A DNA stretch of 64,000 bases from Halomonas zincidurans B6 (lineage in GTDB: Bacteria > Pseudomonadota > Gammaproteobacteria > Pseudomonadales > Halomonadaceae). Numbering within the stretch: the first letter of the stretch is position 1; every line of letters begins with the position of its first letter. Made by a program: the position numbers and the translations under genes. Shown one piece after another: positions 6,536 to 15,010 of this stretch. Location of the stretch: positions 1,550,001-1,614,000 of the forward strand of contig NZ_JNCK01000001.1 of the NCBI RefSeq assembly GCF_000731955.1, in the 5' to 3' direction. Under the pieces are notes generated by a model that was not told the DNA's origin, ran no database searches, and saw only the letters and a program-made list of their open reading frames with translations.

Positions 6536-8242
6536 TCAGTACAGCCGCAATCCCACGCGCTTGACCTGGTTACCGTCCATTTCGCTGATGACCCACTGAA
6601 AGCCGTGCCAATCGATGTCATCGCCGATTACCGGATGGCCGCCAACCCGCAGTGATACGAACTCGCCAAGTGTCATCTCCTGCTCACCAGGACTCAACGT
6701 CAGGCCGTATGCATCTGCCACGTCACGCATCAGCGCAGCTGCGTCGAGAGTGAAGGTGCCGAAGAACGCGCGCTCCTGCTTCAAGCGGGCATCACCATTG
6801 AAAAGCCGATTCAGTGCGGGAAGATCGTCACTGCGGCCGATGATGCAAAGCACGTCACCCATGCGCAACCGGGTATTGCCCTTGGGGTGCAGCATCGCAT
6901 GCTGCCGGAACAGGGCCGAGATCATCGCTCCCGAAGGAAAACGCAACAAGCGAATGGGGGTATCATCCAGGGCATCGTTCTCGACCTGATAGACGAACAT
7001 CTCATAGTCGTTTTCCGGCAGGACACCCAGCGGGCCGCGCCGGTTGGGCGTGGTCCGGGCAGGCACCAGAACCTTGGTCAATCGGGCCGCGGGAGACAGG
7101 CTGCTACCCTGCACGAGCAGCGAGATCAGCACCGCGAAAAAGGCCACGTTAAAATATAACGTGGCATTTTCCACGCCACCGATAACCGGAAAAATCGCCA
7201 GCACGATCGGCACCGCACCGCGTAAGCCGACCCAGGATATGAAGGCGATCTCTCGCCAGCGAAAACGAAAGAATGGCTTGATGGCCACGATCACAGCCAG
7301 TGGACGAGCCACGAATATCAACACCAACGACAGCAAGGAGGCCGGGACCGCATAGTCCATCATCTCGCTCGGGTTCACCAACAGACCCAGCACGAGGAAT
7401 AGTCCGATCTGACTGAGCCAGGCCAGGCCGTCGTGTACGGGCAGAATGAAGCTGAGATGCCGTCCCGGCTGGTTGCCGACCATGAGCCCGGCCAAGTAGA
7501 TCGCCAGGAAGCCGCTGCCGCCCAGCGCGCTGGTAAGTCCGAAAATGCAGAACCCCAATCCCAGCGTCAACAACGAGTAAAGACCGGGGGCCAGGTCAAG
7601 CCAACGCAGCAACCTGGCGATGAGCCAGCCGCCACCTACGCCGATCAACAACCCCAAGCCGAACTGGTTGACGAACATCAGCACGGTGTCGACGGGGCCG
7701 CCGATCTCACCGGTAAGCACCTCGACCAGTGTCATGGTCAGGAAGATGGCCATTGGATCGTTGGTACCGGATTCGATTTCCAGCGTGGCCCCGACGCGTT
7801 CGTTCAGGTCGAGTCCCCGCCCGCCGAGCATCGAAAATACCGCCGCGGCATCCGTCGACCCGACGATTGCCCCCACCAGCAAGCCCTGAACGAGCGTGAG
7901 ATCGAGAAGCCACATGGCAGACAGCCCGACGACGCCACTGGTCAGGAAAACCCCTAGCGTTGCCAGCGACAGCGCCGGCTTGAAGCCGACGCGGAAGGTT
8001 TTCAGGCGCGTACGCAGCCCGCCGTCGAGGAGAATCATCGCCAGGGCGAGATGACCGATGATAAAGGCCAGCGAGTAGTTGCTGAACTCGATGCCCAGCA
8101 GGCCATCTTCGCCGACGAGCATGCCCAACCCCAGAAAGATCAACAGCAAGGGAAGGCCGAACAGCGATGACAAGCGGCTTGCCAGGATACTCAGCGCGAG
8201 CAAAGAGCCGGTGAACAGAAACAGCGTGTTGATGCTATCCAT
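6536..8242 (-). CDS. nhaP2: NhaP2/CvrA-type potassium/proton antiporter
   Basis: 568 residues. CPA1-family antiporter of the inner membrane that exchanges cytoplasmic K+ (in Vibrio also Na+) for protons. About 12-13 membrane segments fill residues 5-395. The ion-binding region carries GSTDAAAVFSML and ESGTNDPMAIFLTM, the conserved Asp pair of the family. A cytoplasmic TrkA-C domain (about 400-480, with LRMGDVLCIIGRSDDL) and a C-terminal CorC/HlyC-type transporter-associated domain follow, the NhaP2 domain order. It stands alone, convergent with tRNA-Ser. A role in K+ and pH homeostasis suits a salt-adapted organism. Confidence 0.9.
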   Translation of the reverse strand: MDSINTLFLFTGSLLALSILASRLSSLFGLPLLLIFLGLGMLVGEDGLLGIEFSNYSLAFIIGHLALAMILLDGGLRTRLKTFRVGFKPALSLATLGVFLTSGVVGLSAMWLLDLTLVQGLLVGAIVGSTDAAAVFSMLGGRGLDLNERVGATLEIESGTNDPMAIFLTMTLVEVLTGEIGGPVDTVLMFVNQFGLGLLIGVGGGWLIARLLRWLDLAPGLYSLLTLGLGFCIFGLTSALGGSGFLAIYLAGLMVGNQPGRHLSFILPVHDGLAWLSQIGLFLVLGLLVNPSEMMDYAVPASLLSLVLIFVARPLAVIVAIKPFFRFRWREIAFISWVGLRGAVPIVLAIFPVIGGVENATLYFNVAFFAVLISLLVQGSSLSPAARLTKVLVPARTTPNRRGPLGVLPENDYEMFVYQVENDALDDTPIRLLRFPSGAMISALFRQHAMLHPKGNTRLRMGDVLCIIGRSDDLPALNRLFNGDARLKQERAFFGTFTLDAAALMRDVADAYGLTLSPGEQEMTLGEFVSLRVGGHPVIGDDIDWHGFQWVISEMDGNQVKRVGLRLY

Positions 8243-8455
8243 TGTGGTCCATGTCGGATTCCTGATGCCCAGTTAGTATGTCATGCGTTAGGTAGCCACG
8301 CAGGCGCCCTTCTGTGTCGTTTGCGCATTGCCAAGAGCGATCTGAAACGCCGAATCAACGGCTTCGCTAGCCAGTCAGATATCCACCGGGCTAGACTGGA
8401 GCGCCACCCCGCCCGCTACGCGGGTCATCCCATCGTGTATTAGAAGGAATCGTCA

Positions 8456-9616
8456 GTGATGCTGGTGAACCGCCTTTCGGCCATTGTGTTAGGTCTCGTC
8501 TTGGCGTTGGACACCCAGCTAGTGCAGGCTGCTGCATTACCACTCGACAAGAGCGCCATCGAGGCTGCGCTACAGGTAGCCGGCAAGGCCGATGATGACG
8601 CGGCGAACAGCGCTATTCGTGACAACCTGCCGATTCAGGGACTCTCCCGAGGTAGTGAGGCGCAGCGGCTCGCCCCTAGCGAGCCCCGCTTCGCCCAGAA
8701 TGAGCCGGAAACCATCACGCCGCCGCCGACCCACAGCCTGCGCGTGATGCTCGACTGGTACATCAACCCCTACCATGCGGCGCTGATCGTCGCCCGCGAA
8801 CGCGGCCTGTTCGAACAGGAAGGGCTTGACGTCACCTTCAGCGCCCCGGCCGACCCCAACGTGCCGCCCAAGCTGGTGGCGGCCAAACGCGCCGACTTGG
8901 CCCTGATGTCGCAGCCTACCTTGCATCGGCTGGTCGACCGCGGTCTCCCCCTGGTCAGGGTCGGCACGCTGATTCCCGTGCCGCTCAGCGGGATTCTGGC
9001 CCGCGCGGATCGCGGCATTTCCTCATTAACCGATCTCAAGGGTAAAACCATCGGCTATGCGGTAGAAGACGAAGCCCGGGTACTGCTCGATGCTCTATTC
9101 GAACAGCAGAGTTTTGGTGTCGAGCAGGTCACCCTCAAGCACGTCGACTTCTCGCTCAGCCAGGCCCTGGTGGGTGGCGATGTCGACGCCGTCGTCGGCA
9201 CCTTGAGACCGCTGGACCGTCGTCAGAACGCCCAGCAGGGTGTAGCCACCCGTGAATTCTCTACCGACGATAGTGCCAGTCCCCTGTACGATGCGCTGAT
9301 CCTGGTGGCCAACCGCGACGACCTGGGCAAGCACCGCAGTGATATCGGTAATTTCCTCGAGGCCCTGGAACAGGCCACCGCCTGGCTGGTCAAGCATCCA
9401 CAAGCCGGCTGGGAGCTGATCCGAACGGCCGAACCAGCGCTCGATACGCCAGAGAATCGTGCCGCCTGGCCTGATGTGCTGCCCCTCCTGGCACTGCGCC
9501 CCAGCCTGCTTCAATCCCAGCGCTATGCGCGCTTCGAAGCCTATCTGAAAGCCCAGGGACTGATCGAGCAACTCTCCCCGGTATCACGCCTCGCCGTCGA
9601 GATCGAGACGCCCTGA
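8456..9616 (+). CDS. NMT1/ThiY-like periplasmic substrate-binding protein, orphan
   Basis: 386 residues if the GTG at 8456 is used; the ATG at 8459 is equally possible, since AAGGA at 8444-8448 serves either. A signal peptide (AIVLGLVLALDTQLVQAAAL) is followed by an unusual stretch of about 65 polar residues before the binding domain starts near residue 95 with LRVMLDWYINPYHAAL. That motif, GLFEQEGLDVTF, PNVPPKLVAAKRADLALMSQ and DLKGKTIGYAV are typical of the NMT1/THI5 class, whose members bind pyrimidine thiamine precursors, nitrate, taurine or other sulfonates. No permease or ATPase gene is adjacent, so the ligand is unknown. Confidence 0.8.
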   Translation: MMLVNRLSAIVLGLVLALDTQLVQAAALPLDKSAIEAALQVAGKADDDAANSAIRDNLPIQGLSRGSEAQRLAPSEPRFAQNEPETITPPPTHSLRVMLDWYINPYHAALIVARERGLFEQEGLDVTFSAPADPNVPPKLVAAKRADLALMSQPTLHRLVDRGLPLVRVGTLIPVPLSGILARADRGISSLTDLKGKTIGYAVEDEARVLLDALFEQQSFGVEQVTLKHVDFSLSQALVGGDVDAVVGTLRPLDRRQNAQQGVATREFSTDDSASPLYDALILVANRDDLGKHRSDIGNFLEALEQATAWLVKHPQAGWELIRTAEPALDTPENRAAWPDVLPLLALRPSLLQSQRYARFEAYLKAQGLIEQLSPVSRLAVEIETP

Positions 9617-9643
9617 CGGGCACCGCCACCGAGCGCACTCGTC

Positions 9644-10441
9644 TCAGTTTTCCTCATGGCCACGTTCGGCCAGAAACGTATCCACGGCCTCGTGAAAGGC
9701 CTTCGGCGCCTCGGCATGCAGCCAATGCCCCGCCTCCAGGGTGACGACTTGCGCTGCGGGCAATACCGCCTTGACCTGGGGCAGCAGGGCATCCTCGACG
9801 TAATCCGAGCGGCTCCCGCGCACGACCAGGGTCGGGCCCGAATAGCTGCCCTCGCCGGCCGGCTCGGCGGCGATATCGGCATAGGCCGCCTCGATCTCGT
9901 CGAGCCCGACGCGCCAGCGCATGATGCCGTCATCGCCGCGCTCCAGATTGGTTGCCAGGAACCTGCGTATCGCCGGCGTCTCGACATGCGCGGCCATCGC
10001 CGAATCGGCTTGCTTGCGGGACTCGGGCGCATCGCGCTCGACCTGCCGCATGGCCCCGAAAATGGTCTCGTGACCGTGATCATAGGCCACCGGGGCGATA
10101 TCGGCGACGATCAGCGACGCCAGGCGCTGCGGATAAAGACGCGCCACGCTAAGGGCGACCTTGCCGCCCATCGAATGGCCCAGCAGATCGCAGCGTTCTA
10201 TTCCCAATTGATCGAGCAGCGCAACGACATCCTCGGCCATCACCGCATAGTTCATGGTCGCCGCATGCGGCGAACGACCATGATTGCGCAGGTCGACGAC
10301 CACCACTCGACGCTGCGCCTGCCATTGCCTGGCATGCGAGCGCCAGTTGTCGGCACTGCCGAACAGGCCATGGAGAACCACCAGCGGCACGCCTTGCTCG
10401 GGGCCGCCGAGCTGATGATGCAAAGCGACGGTTCGGGTCAT
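9644..10441 (-). CDS. ybfF: Alpha/beta-hydrolase esterase, YbfF-like
   Basis: 265 residues from ATG 10441, preceded by AGGAGAGG; a start at 10462 has no such site. The oxyanion region HGLFGSADNW, the nucleophile elbow LLGHSMGGKVA (catalytic Ser) and the C-terminal EAGHWLHAEAP (catalytic His) form the triad with an Asp near SRSDYV. E. coli YbfF hydrolyses short acyl esters, including acyl-CoA and p-nitrophenyl esters in vitro; the natural substrate is uncertain. It lies 52 bases downstream of yhhQ on the same strand and may be co-transcribed with it. Confidence 0.87.
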   Translation of the reverse strand: MTRTVALHHQLGGPEQGVPLVVLHGLFGSADNWRSHARQWQAQRRVVVVDLRNHGRSPHAATMNYAVMAEDVVALLDQLGIERCDLLGHSMGGKVALSVARLYPQRLASLIVADIAPVAYDHGHETIFGAMRQVERDAPESRKQADSAMAAHVETPAIRRFLATNLERGDDGIMRWRVGLDEIEAAYADIAAEPAGEGSYSGPTLVVRGSRSDYVEDALLPQVKAVLPAAQVVTLEAGHWLHAEAPKAFHEAVDTFLAERGHEEN

Positions 10442-10493
10442 GCGAAGCCTCTCCTGTATCAACGCGAATGGAGGAATCTCGGTAACCGCATGC

Positions 10494-11159
10494 TTACACG
10501 CCCTCGTGGGTCGGCTGCGCCCCCCAGCTCAGTAGACGACGTGTCAGCCATCCCAGCAGCAACCCGTACATGGGCAAGAATAACAGTAACGAAATACTCA
10601 GCTTGACGGCGTAATCGACCCAGGCGATTCCCACCCAGTGACCGGCCATGAAGGCATCCGGCCCGTTATGAAAGGCGACCGAAAAGAACACGAAAGTATC
10701 GGCGAGGTTGCCGACGACCGTCGACAACGCCGGCGCCACCCACCAGCGAGCGTTGCGCCGCAGACGATCGAAGACCTGGATATCGAGTAGCTGGCCGATC
10801 ACGTAAGCCATGAAGCTGGCCAGGGCGATGCGCGCGACGAACAGATTGAACTCGCCCAGCGCTGCCAGGCTGCGAAACTCACCCTTCTCGAACAGCACCG
10901 AGAGCAGGTAAGAGATGATCAGTGCCGGGAACATCACGCGGGCGATGATCAGGCGCGCCGGCGTCTTTCCGAATAACCGAACGGTAAGATCCGTCGCCAG
11001 GAAGATGAACGGGAAGCTGAACGCGCCCCAGGTGGTATACAATCCAGCGATCGTGAAAGGCAGCTGCACTAGATAGTTGCTGGCAGTAATCACCGCCAGC
11101 TGCAACGCCACCATGACCAGCAGGCAGCGCCGATATTGGGTGTCGGTCAGCGCAAGCAT
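10494..11159 (-). CDS. yhhQ: YhhQ-family queuosine-precursor transporter
   Basis: 221 residues with six membrane segments, typical of the VUT/YhhQ family. E. coli YhhQ imports preQ0 and preQ1 (7-deazaguanines) for tRNA queuosine. Conserved stretches are TWGAFSFPFIFLATDLTVRL, the FEKGEF loop, ASFMAYVIGQLLDI and GNLADTFVFFSVAF. A queuosine role is inferred from the family; no other que gene is in the window. The 110 bases upstream to nudC hold no gene. Confidence 0.9.
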   Translation of the reverse strand: MLALTDTQYRRCLLVMVALQLAVITASNYLVQLPFTIAGLYTTWGAFSFPFIFLATDLTVRLFGKTPARLIIARVMFPALIISYLLSVLFEKGEFRSLAALGEFNLFVARIALASFMAYVIGQLLDIQVFDRLRRNARWWVAPALSTVVGNLADTFVFFSVAFHNGPDAFMAGHWVGIAWVDYAVKLSISLLLFLPMYGLLLGWLTRRLLSWGAQPTHEGV

Positions 11160-11269
11160 TTAAAGGTCCTTTTTACTGACGATGGATACCGAGGGGTGAG
11201 GGAACCCTCGCAGGTGATGCGTGGCTGGGCGTGGGCGGGGATTATAGCCGATCGCGGCCTTGCGGTCGC

Positions 11270-12046
11270 CTACCCGGTCCGGACGCCTTGCAGGTGGGCC
11301 TCGATCAGCGCCCGCGAGATCGAATAGGCCGGTGGCAGTTGCGGCAGCCGGCGGGGGGTGAACCATGCCGCATCGGCGATCTCGACGCCATCGATGCGAA
11401 TGCGTCGGCTGGCGGCTTCGGCGAAGAAGCCCAGCATCAGCGAGTGCGGAAAGGGCCAGGACTGACTGCGGAAGTAGGCAACGCGCCCGACGCTCAGCCC
11501 CACTTCCTCGTACACCTCGCGGCGCACGGCGTCCTCGGCGGCCTCGCCGGGCTCGATGAAGCCGGCCAGGGTCGAATAGCGTCCAGGCGGAAAGCGCGGA
11601 CTGCGTGCCAGCAGCAGATCCTCGCCGTGGGCGACTAGCGTGATGATGCAGGGCGAGATGCGCGGATAGCTACGCTGGCCGCAGCGATCGCAATGCATGG
11701 CGAATTCGCCGGCAATCCGCCGAGTCGGGCTGGCGCAACGCCCACAGAAACGATGGTCGCGCTGCCAGGTCACCACCTGCAGCGCGGTGGACAGCAACAT
11801 GAAGTGCGACTCGCCCAGCTCGCCGAGCCATTGCCGCGCCGACGGCCAGTCCTGCTCCTCCGCCTCGACGAGCACGGCCACCGGCAGGTCGTGCCAGAAG
11901 CCCAGCGGCTGAACCCCGTCGGGCCAGGTCGCGACGCTCTCGAGAAAGCTGCCGTCTCGCCCCGGGGCGACACGCCCGCGCCGGTCCATGCGAATGTACA
12001 CTCCGCCGCTGTGGCGTTCGGCGCCAGGCAGGTCGCGGCGAAACAT
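11270..12046 (-). CDS. nudC: NADH pyrophosphatase / RNA NAD-decapping enzyme NudC
   Basis: 258 residues from ATG 12046, which overlaps the dnaQ stop by one base; E. coli NudC is 257. An in-frame GTG at 12097 would add 17 residues and cannot be excluded. NudC hydrolyses NAD(H) to NMN(H) and AMP and removes NAD caps from RNA. Signatures are the zinc ribbon FCGRCASPT ... MHCDRCGQRSYPRISPC, the Nudix box GFIEPGEAAEDAVRREVYEE, and SQSWPFPHSLM, the NADH-specificity motif (SQPWPFPxS) with Pro replaced by Ser. Adjacent dnaQ suggests joint expression. Confidence 0.92.
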   Translation of the reverse strand: MFRRDLPGAERHSGGVYIRMDRRGRVAPGRDGSFLESVATWPDGVQPLGFWHDLPVAVLVEAEEQDWPSARQWLGELGESHFMLLSTALQVVTWQRDHRFCGRCASPTRRIAGEFAMHCDRCGQRSYPRISPCIITLVAHGEDLLLARSPRFPPGRYSTLAGFIEPGEAAEDAVRREVYEEVGLSVGRVAYFRSQSWPFPHSLMLGFFAEAASRRIRIDGVEIADAAWFTPRRLPQLPPAYSISRALIEAHLQGVRTG

Positions 12047-12804
12047 CACGGCTCGACCGGCCGCGAATGCCAGTCGCCCATCGCGTCCCAGCGGCACTCA
12101 CCCGCCGAGTCGCGGATGCTCGCCAGCTTGGCCTGATGCGCGGCCCACTCCTCATCACTGGGTACCGACACGACAAGCCGCGGGCGATTCGTCGGCAGAC
12201 GGCGGATCCGGCTCGCCGCGGCGCCGCCTTCAACCGCCTTGCCAACGTCGGCATCGAGGGTCAAGGCCGTCTGGCCACCGGTCATGGCCAGATAGACATC
12301 GGCCAGTATCTCGGCATCCAGCAAGGCGCCGTGCAACACCCGGTGGCCGTTGTCGATCTCGTAGCGCTTGCACAACGCATCGAGACTGTTGCGCTGACCC
12401 GGGTGCCGGTCCCGCGCCATCTTCAGCGTATCGAGAATTTGGCAATGATCGGCGACGGGACCCAGCACCGGCTCGCCACGCAGGGCCTTCAACAGCTGGA
12501 ACTCATGGTCGATGAAACCAACGTCGAATGCCGCGTTGTGTATGATGAGTTCCGCACCGTGAATGAACTCCCAGAATGCATCGGCAATCTCGGCAAAGCG
12601 CGGCTCATTGGCCACGCGCTCGTCGGTGATGCCATGGATTCCGACGGCTTCGGCCTCGATGCTTCGATCGGGGTTGATGTACTGATGATAGCTGCGACCG
12701 GTCAGCCGTCGATTGACCACTTCGACGGCGCCGATCTCGATCAAGCGATGCCCCTCCTTGGGGTCGATACCGGTCGTTTCGGTGTCGAGGACGATCTGGC
12801 GCAT
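12046..12804 (-). CDS. dnaQ: DNA polymerase III epsilon subunit (3'-5' proofreading exonuclease)
   Basis: 252 residues, close to E. coli DnaQ (243). The DEDDh exonuclease motifs are DTETTG near residue 7, HNAAFDVGF near 89-97 and HGALLDAEILADVY near 158-171. It binds DNA polymerase III alpha and theta and edits mismatches. The C-terminal 60 residues are more variable and contact alpha in E. coli. As in E. coli, dnaQ is next to rnhA, but here both face the same way (rnhA upstream, 42 bases apart) whereas in E. coli they are divergent. Confidence 0.95.
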   Translation of the reverse strand: MRQIVLDTETTGIDPKEGHRLIEIGAVEVVNRRLTGRSYHQYINPDRSIEAEAVGIHGITDERVANEPRFAEIADAFWEFIHGAELIIHNAAFDVGFIDHEFQLLKALRGEPVLGPVADHCQILDTLKMARDRHPGQRNSLDALCKRYEIDNGHRVLHGALLDAEILADVYLAMTGGQTALTLDADVGKAVEGGAAASRIRRLPTNRPRLVVSVPSDEEWAAHQAKLASIRDSAGECRWDAMGDWHSRPVEP

Positions 12805-12846
12805 GACAATCTCGATATTCGTTGAGGAGGGAAGCGCAGCGTCGGC

Positions 12847-13305
12847 TCAGTTCGCCAGCGTTGCCGCGTCGATGGCCGCATTGGCCAGGGCATCGGCACG
12901 TTCGTTGCCGGGGTGGCCGCCGTGTCCCTTGACCCAGTGCCATTCCATCTGGTGGCGCTGCGACTCGATCAACAGCGCCCGCCACAATTCGGCATTCTTG
13001 ACCGGCTGCCGGGCGGCAGTCTTCCAGCCGCGCTTCTGCCAACCGTGGATCCACTCGGTGATGCCCTTGCGCAGATATTCCGAGTCGGTATGCAGGGCGA
13101 CGCGGCAGGGGCGCTTGAGTTCACGCAGCGCCATGATCGCGGCCGTCAATTCCATGCGATTGTTGGTGGTCTGGCGCTCGAAGCCGTTGAGCGTCTTCTC
13201 GTGTTCGCCGGCCCTGAGCAGGGCACCCCAGCCACCCGGGCCGGGATTGCCGCGACAAGCGCCGTCGGTATAAATCGTTACCCGGGGTAAGTCGTGTTCA
13301 GTCAA
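12847..13305 (-). CDS. rnhA: Ribonuclease HI
   Basis: 152 residues, the normal length. RNase HI cleaves the RNA strand of RNA-DNA hybrids. The four catalytic acidic residues are visible in YTDGACRGNPGPGGW (Asp), MELTAAIMALR (Glu), LHTDSEYLRKGI (Asp) and GNERADALAN (Asp). It overlaps the end of the upstream methyltransferase gene by 8 bases and precedes dnaQ, suggesting a three- or four-gene unit. Confidence 0.97.
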   Translation of the reverse strand: MTEHDLPRVTIYTDGACRGNPGPGGWGALLRAGEHEKTLNGFERQTTNNRMELTAAIMALRELKRPCRVALHTDSEYLRKGITEWIHGWQKRGWKTAARQPVKNAELWRALLIESQRHQMEWHWVKGHGGHPGNERADALANAAIDAATLAN

Positions 13306-14077
13306 CCTCGGTCATCCTTTCGCGTTCATGCTCGTTGCTTGCCACCCGCGGGGCGTGTCCCAACAGCGAGCGCCCCACGGCAGGCGTGCGCAATCGCGGT
13401 CGAACGACCTGTGCCCACTGACTGCGGCGCCGCGCACGAATCATGTAGGCATCTGCCAGGGGCAGGTTGTGGCGTCGCCCGAGGGTTTCCAGAGCGGCGT
13501 TGCGCGGGTATCCGCCGAGCAGGCGAAACCCGCAGTAGTCTACCCGCTCGATCTCGAAGTCGACAAACGCCAACCAGTCCTTGAGCCGTCCCGGCGTCCG
13601 CCACTGGCCGCGCCAGGGCAAGACCTTGCGGCGCCCGGCCCAGGGCCGGCGACACCCCTCGAAGCTCCAGGGCGACCAGCCGAACACAACCAGGCGACCC
13701 TCGTCGGCGACCAGCCGCGTCGCCTCCTGAAGGAGCCGATGCGGCTCGGGCATGACCTCGAGCAGATGGTGGATGACCACGAGAGTCATGCTTTCATCGT
13801 CTAGCGGCAGGCTGTCGGGCGCACTGATCACGGTTGCCGCATCGTTGGCGAGTTCGCGGGTCGGTGACCAGGTCAGGGAGTGACGAATGGGGCACATGTC
13901 ACTGAGCCGGGGCGCCATTCCCAGCTGTAAACTATGAGCGCCAAAGAGATTTTCGCATATCGGCCCCAGGCACGCCCGCTCGGCCTGCCAATGAGCCAAG
14001 CCGGCTTGCGTCGACCAGTAGCGACGTCCCTCGCGCATTAGTCGAGCCAATTCGACCGTTGACTGCGAATTTGACAC
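13298..14077 (-). CDS. Class I SAM-dependent methyltransferase (YafS-like)
   Basis: 259 residues. A methyltransferase type 11 fold is suggested by APDSLPLDDESMTLVVIHHL followed by LEVMPEPHRLLQEATRLVAD and GRLVVFGWSPWS. The N-terminus starts abruptly without the usual GxGxG loop; the corresponding region is LFGAHSLQLGM. In E. coli the gene between gloB and rnhA, yafS, has the same position and length, supporting orthology. The substrate is unknown. The C-terminus is rich in Arg (RARRRSQWAQVVRPRLR). It is divergent from gloB, sharing a 122-base intergenic region. Confidence 0.85.
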   Translation of the reverse strand: MSNSQSTVELARLMREGRRYWSTQAGLAHWQAERACLGPICENLFGAHSLQLGMAPRLSDMCPIRHSLTWSPTRELANDAATVISAPDSLPLDDESMTLVVIHHLLEVMPEPHRLLQEATRLVADEGRLVVFGWSPWSFEGCRRPWAGRRKVLPWRGQWRTPGRLKDWLAFVDFEIERVDYCGFRLLGGYPRNAALETLGRRHNLPLADAYMIRARRRSQWAQVVRPRLRTPAVGRSLLGHAPRVASNEHERERMTEVD

Positions 14078-14199
14078 AGCGCCTCGATCCCCCCAAGGTT
14101 GGCCATTTTACGCAGCCGGAATTGCGCCACGTACGTGCGGATAACGGTTAATCATGGACTGTTCTGGCTGCCGTCAACCGCGCCGAGGATAAACTCTTC

Positions 14200-14967
14200 A
14201 TGTTGAGCGTGACACCCATTCCGGCTTTCAGCGACAACTATATCTGGCTGTTGCGCCAGGATACCAGCAACGATGTTGCTGTCGTCGATCCCGGCGACGC
14301 CGCACCGGTGGTCGAGCTGCTCGAACGCGAGGGACTCGACCTGACAAGCGTGCTGATCACCCATCATCATCATGATCATACCGGCGGCCTCGCGGAGCTC
14401 GCCAAGCGCTACGCCCCCCACGTCATCGGCCCCGACAATCCCGATATCAAGGCGCTCGACGAGCGACTGGGCGACGGCGACGAATGTCGCGTCCTGGGGC
14501 GCCGATTCGAGATCATGGCGGTCCCCGGTCATACCCTCGATCATATCGCCTTCTTTGCTGCCGGAACCCCACCGCTGCTGTTCTGTGGCGACACGCTGTT
14601 CTCGGGGGGCTGTGGTCGTCTCTTCGAAGGCACGCCCGAGCAGATGCACGAGGCGCTGACCCGCTTGAGCGCTCTGCCGGATGACACGCTGGTGTTCGCC
14701 GCACACGAATACACGCTGGCCAATCTGCGCTTCGCCCAAGCCGCCGAGCCGGACAACCCGGCCCGCGATCGCTACCTGAGCGAGTGCCAGCAGGCCCGCG
14801 ACCTTGCGCGCCCCACCCTGCCCAGCAATATCGGCCGCGAACGCCAGATCAACCCTTTCCTGCGGGTCTCCGGCGAGGCCGTGCGGACACGAGCCGCGAC
14901 GCAGGGCGCGGCGGATACGCCGCTGAATACATTTGCCACGCTGCGCTCCTGGAAGGACCGCTTTTGA
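14200..14967 (+). CDS. gloB: Hydroxyacylglutathione hydrolase (glyoxalase II)
   Basis: 255 residues, standard for GloB. It hydrolyses S-D-lactoylglutathione to D-lactate and glutathione, completing methylglyoxal detoxification. The metallo-beta-lactamase motif ITHHHHDHTGGL near residues 52-63 supplies four metal ligands. VPGHTLDHIAFF, LFCGDTLFSGGCGRLFEG and FAAHEYTLANLRFA hold the others, and the C-terminal NPFLR binds glutathione in the family. It lies 43 bases upstream of mltD. Confidence 0.96.
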   Translation: MLSVTPIPAFSDNYIWLLRQDTSNDVAVVDPGDAAPVVELLEREGLDLTSVLITHHHHDHTGGLAELAKRYAPHVIGPDNPDIKALDERLGDGDECRVLGRRFEIMAVPGHTLDHIAFFAAGTPPLLFCGDTLFSGGCGRLFEGTPEQMHEALTRLSALPDDTLVFAAHEYTLANLRFAQAAEPDNPARDRYLSECQQARDLARPTLPSNIGRERQINPFLRVSGEAVRTRAATQGAADTPLNTFATLRSWKDRF

Positions 14968-15010
14968 ACCCCATGGACGCCATTGATCGCGCCCACGAGG
15001 AAGCCCCGAC

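Noticed and set aside
12047..12097. 17-residue N-terminal extension of nudC from GTG 12097
   Set aside because: It would overlap dnaQ by 52 bases and exceed the usual length; the ATG overlapping the dnaQ stop gives a family-sized protein, though the point is not settled.
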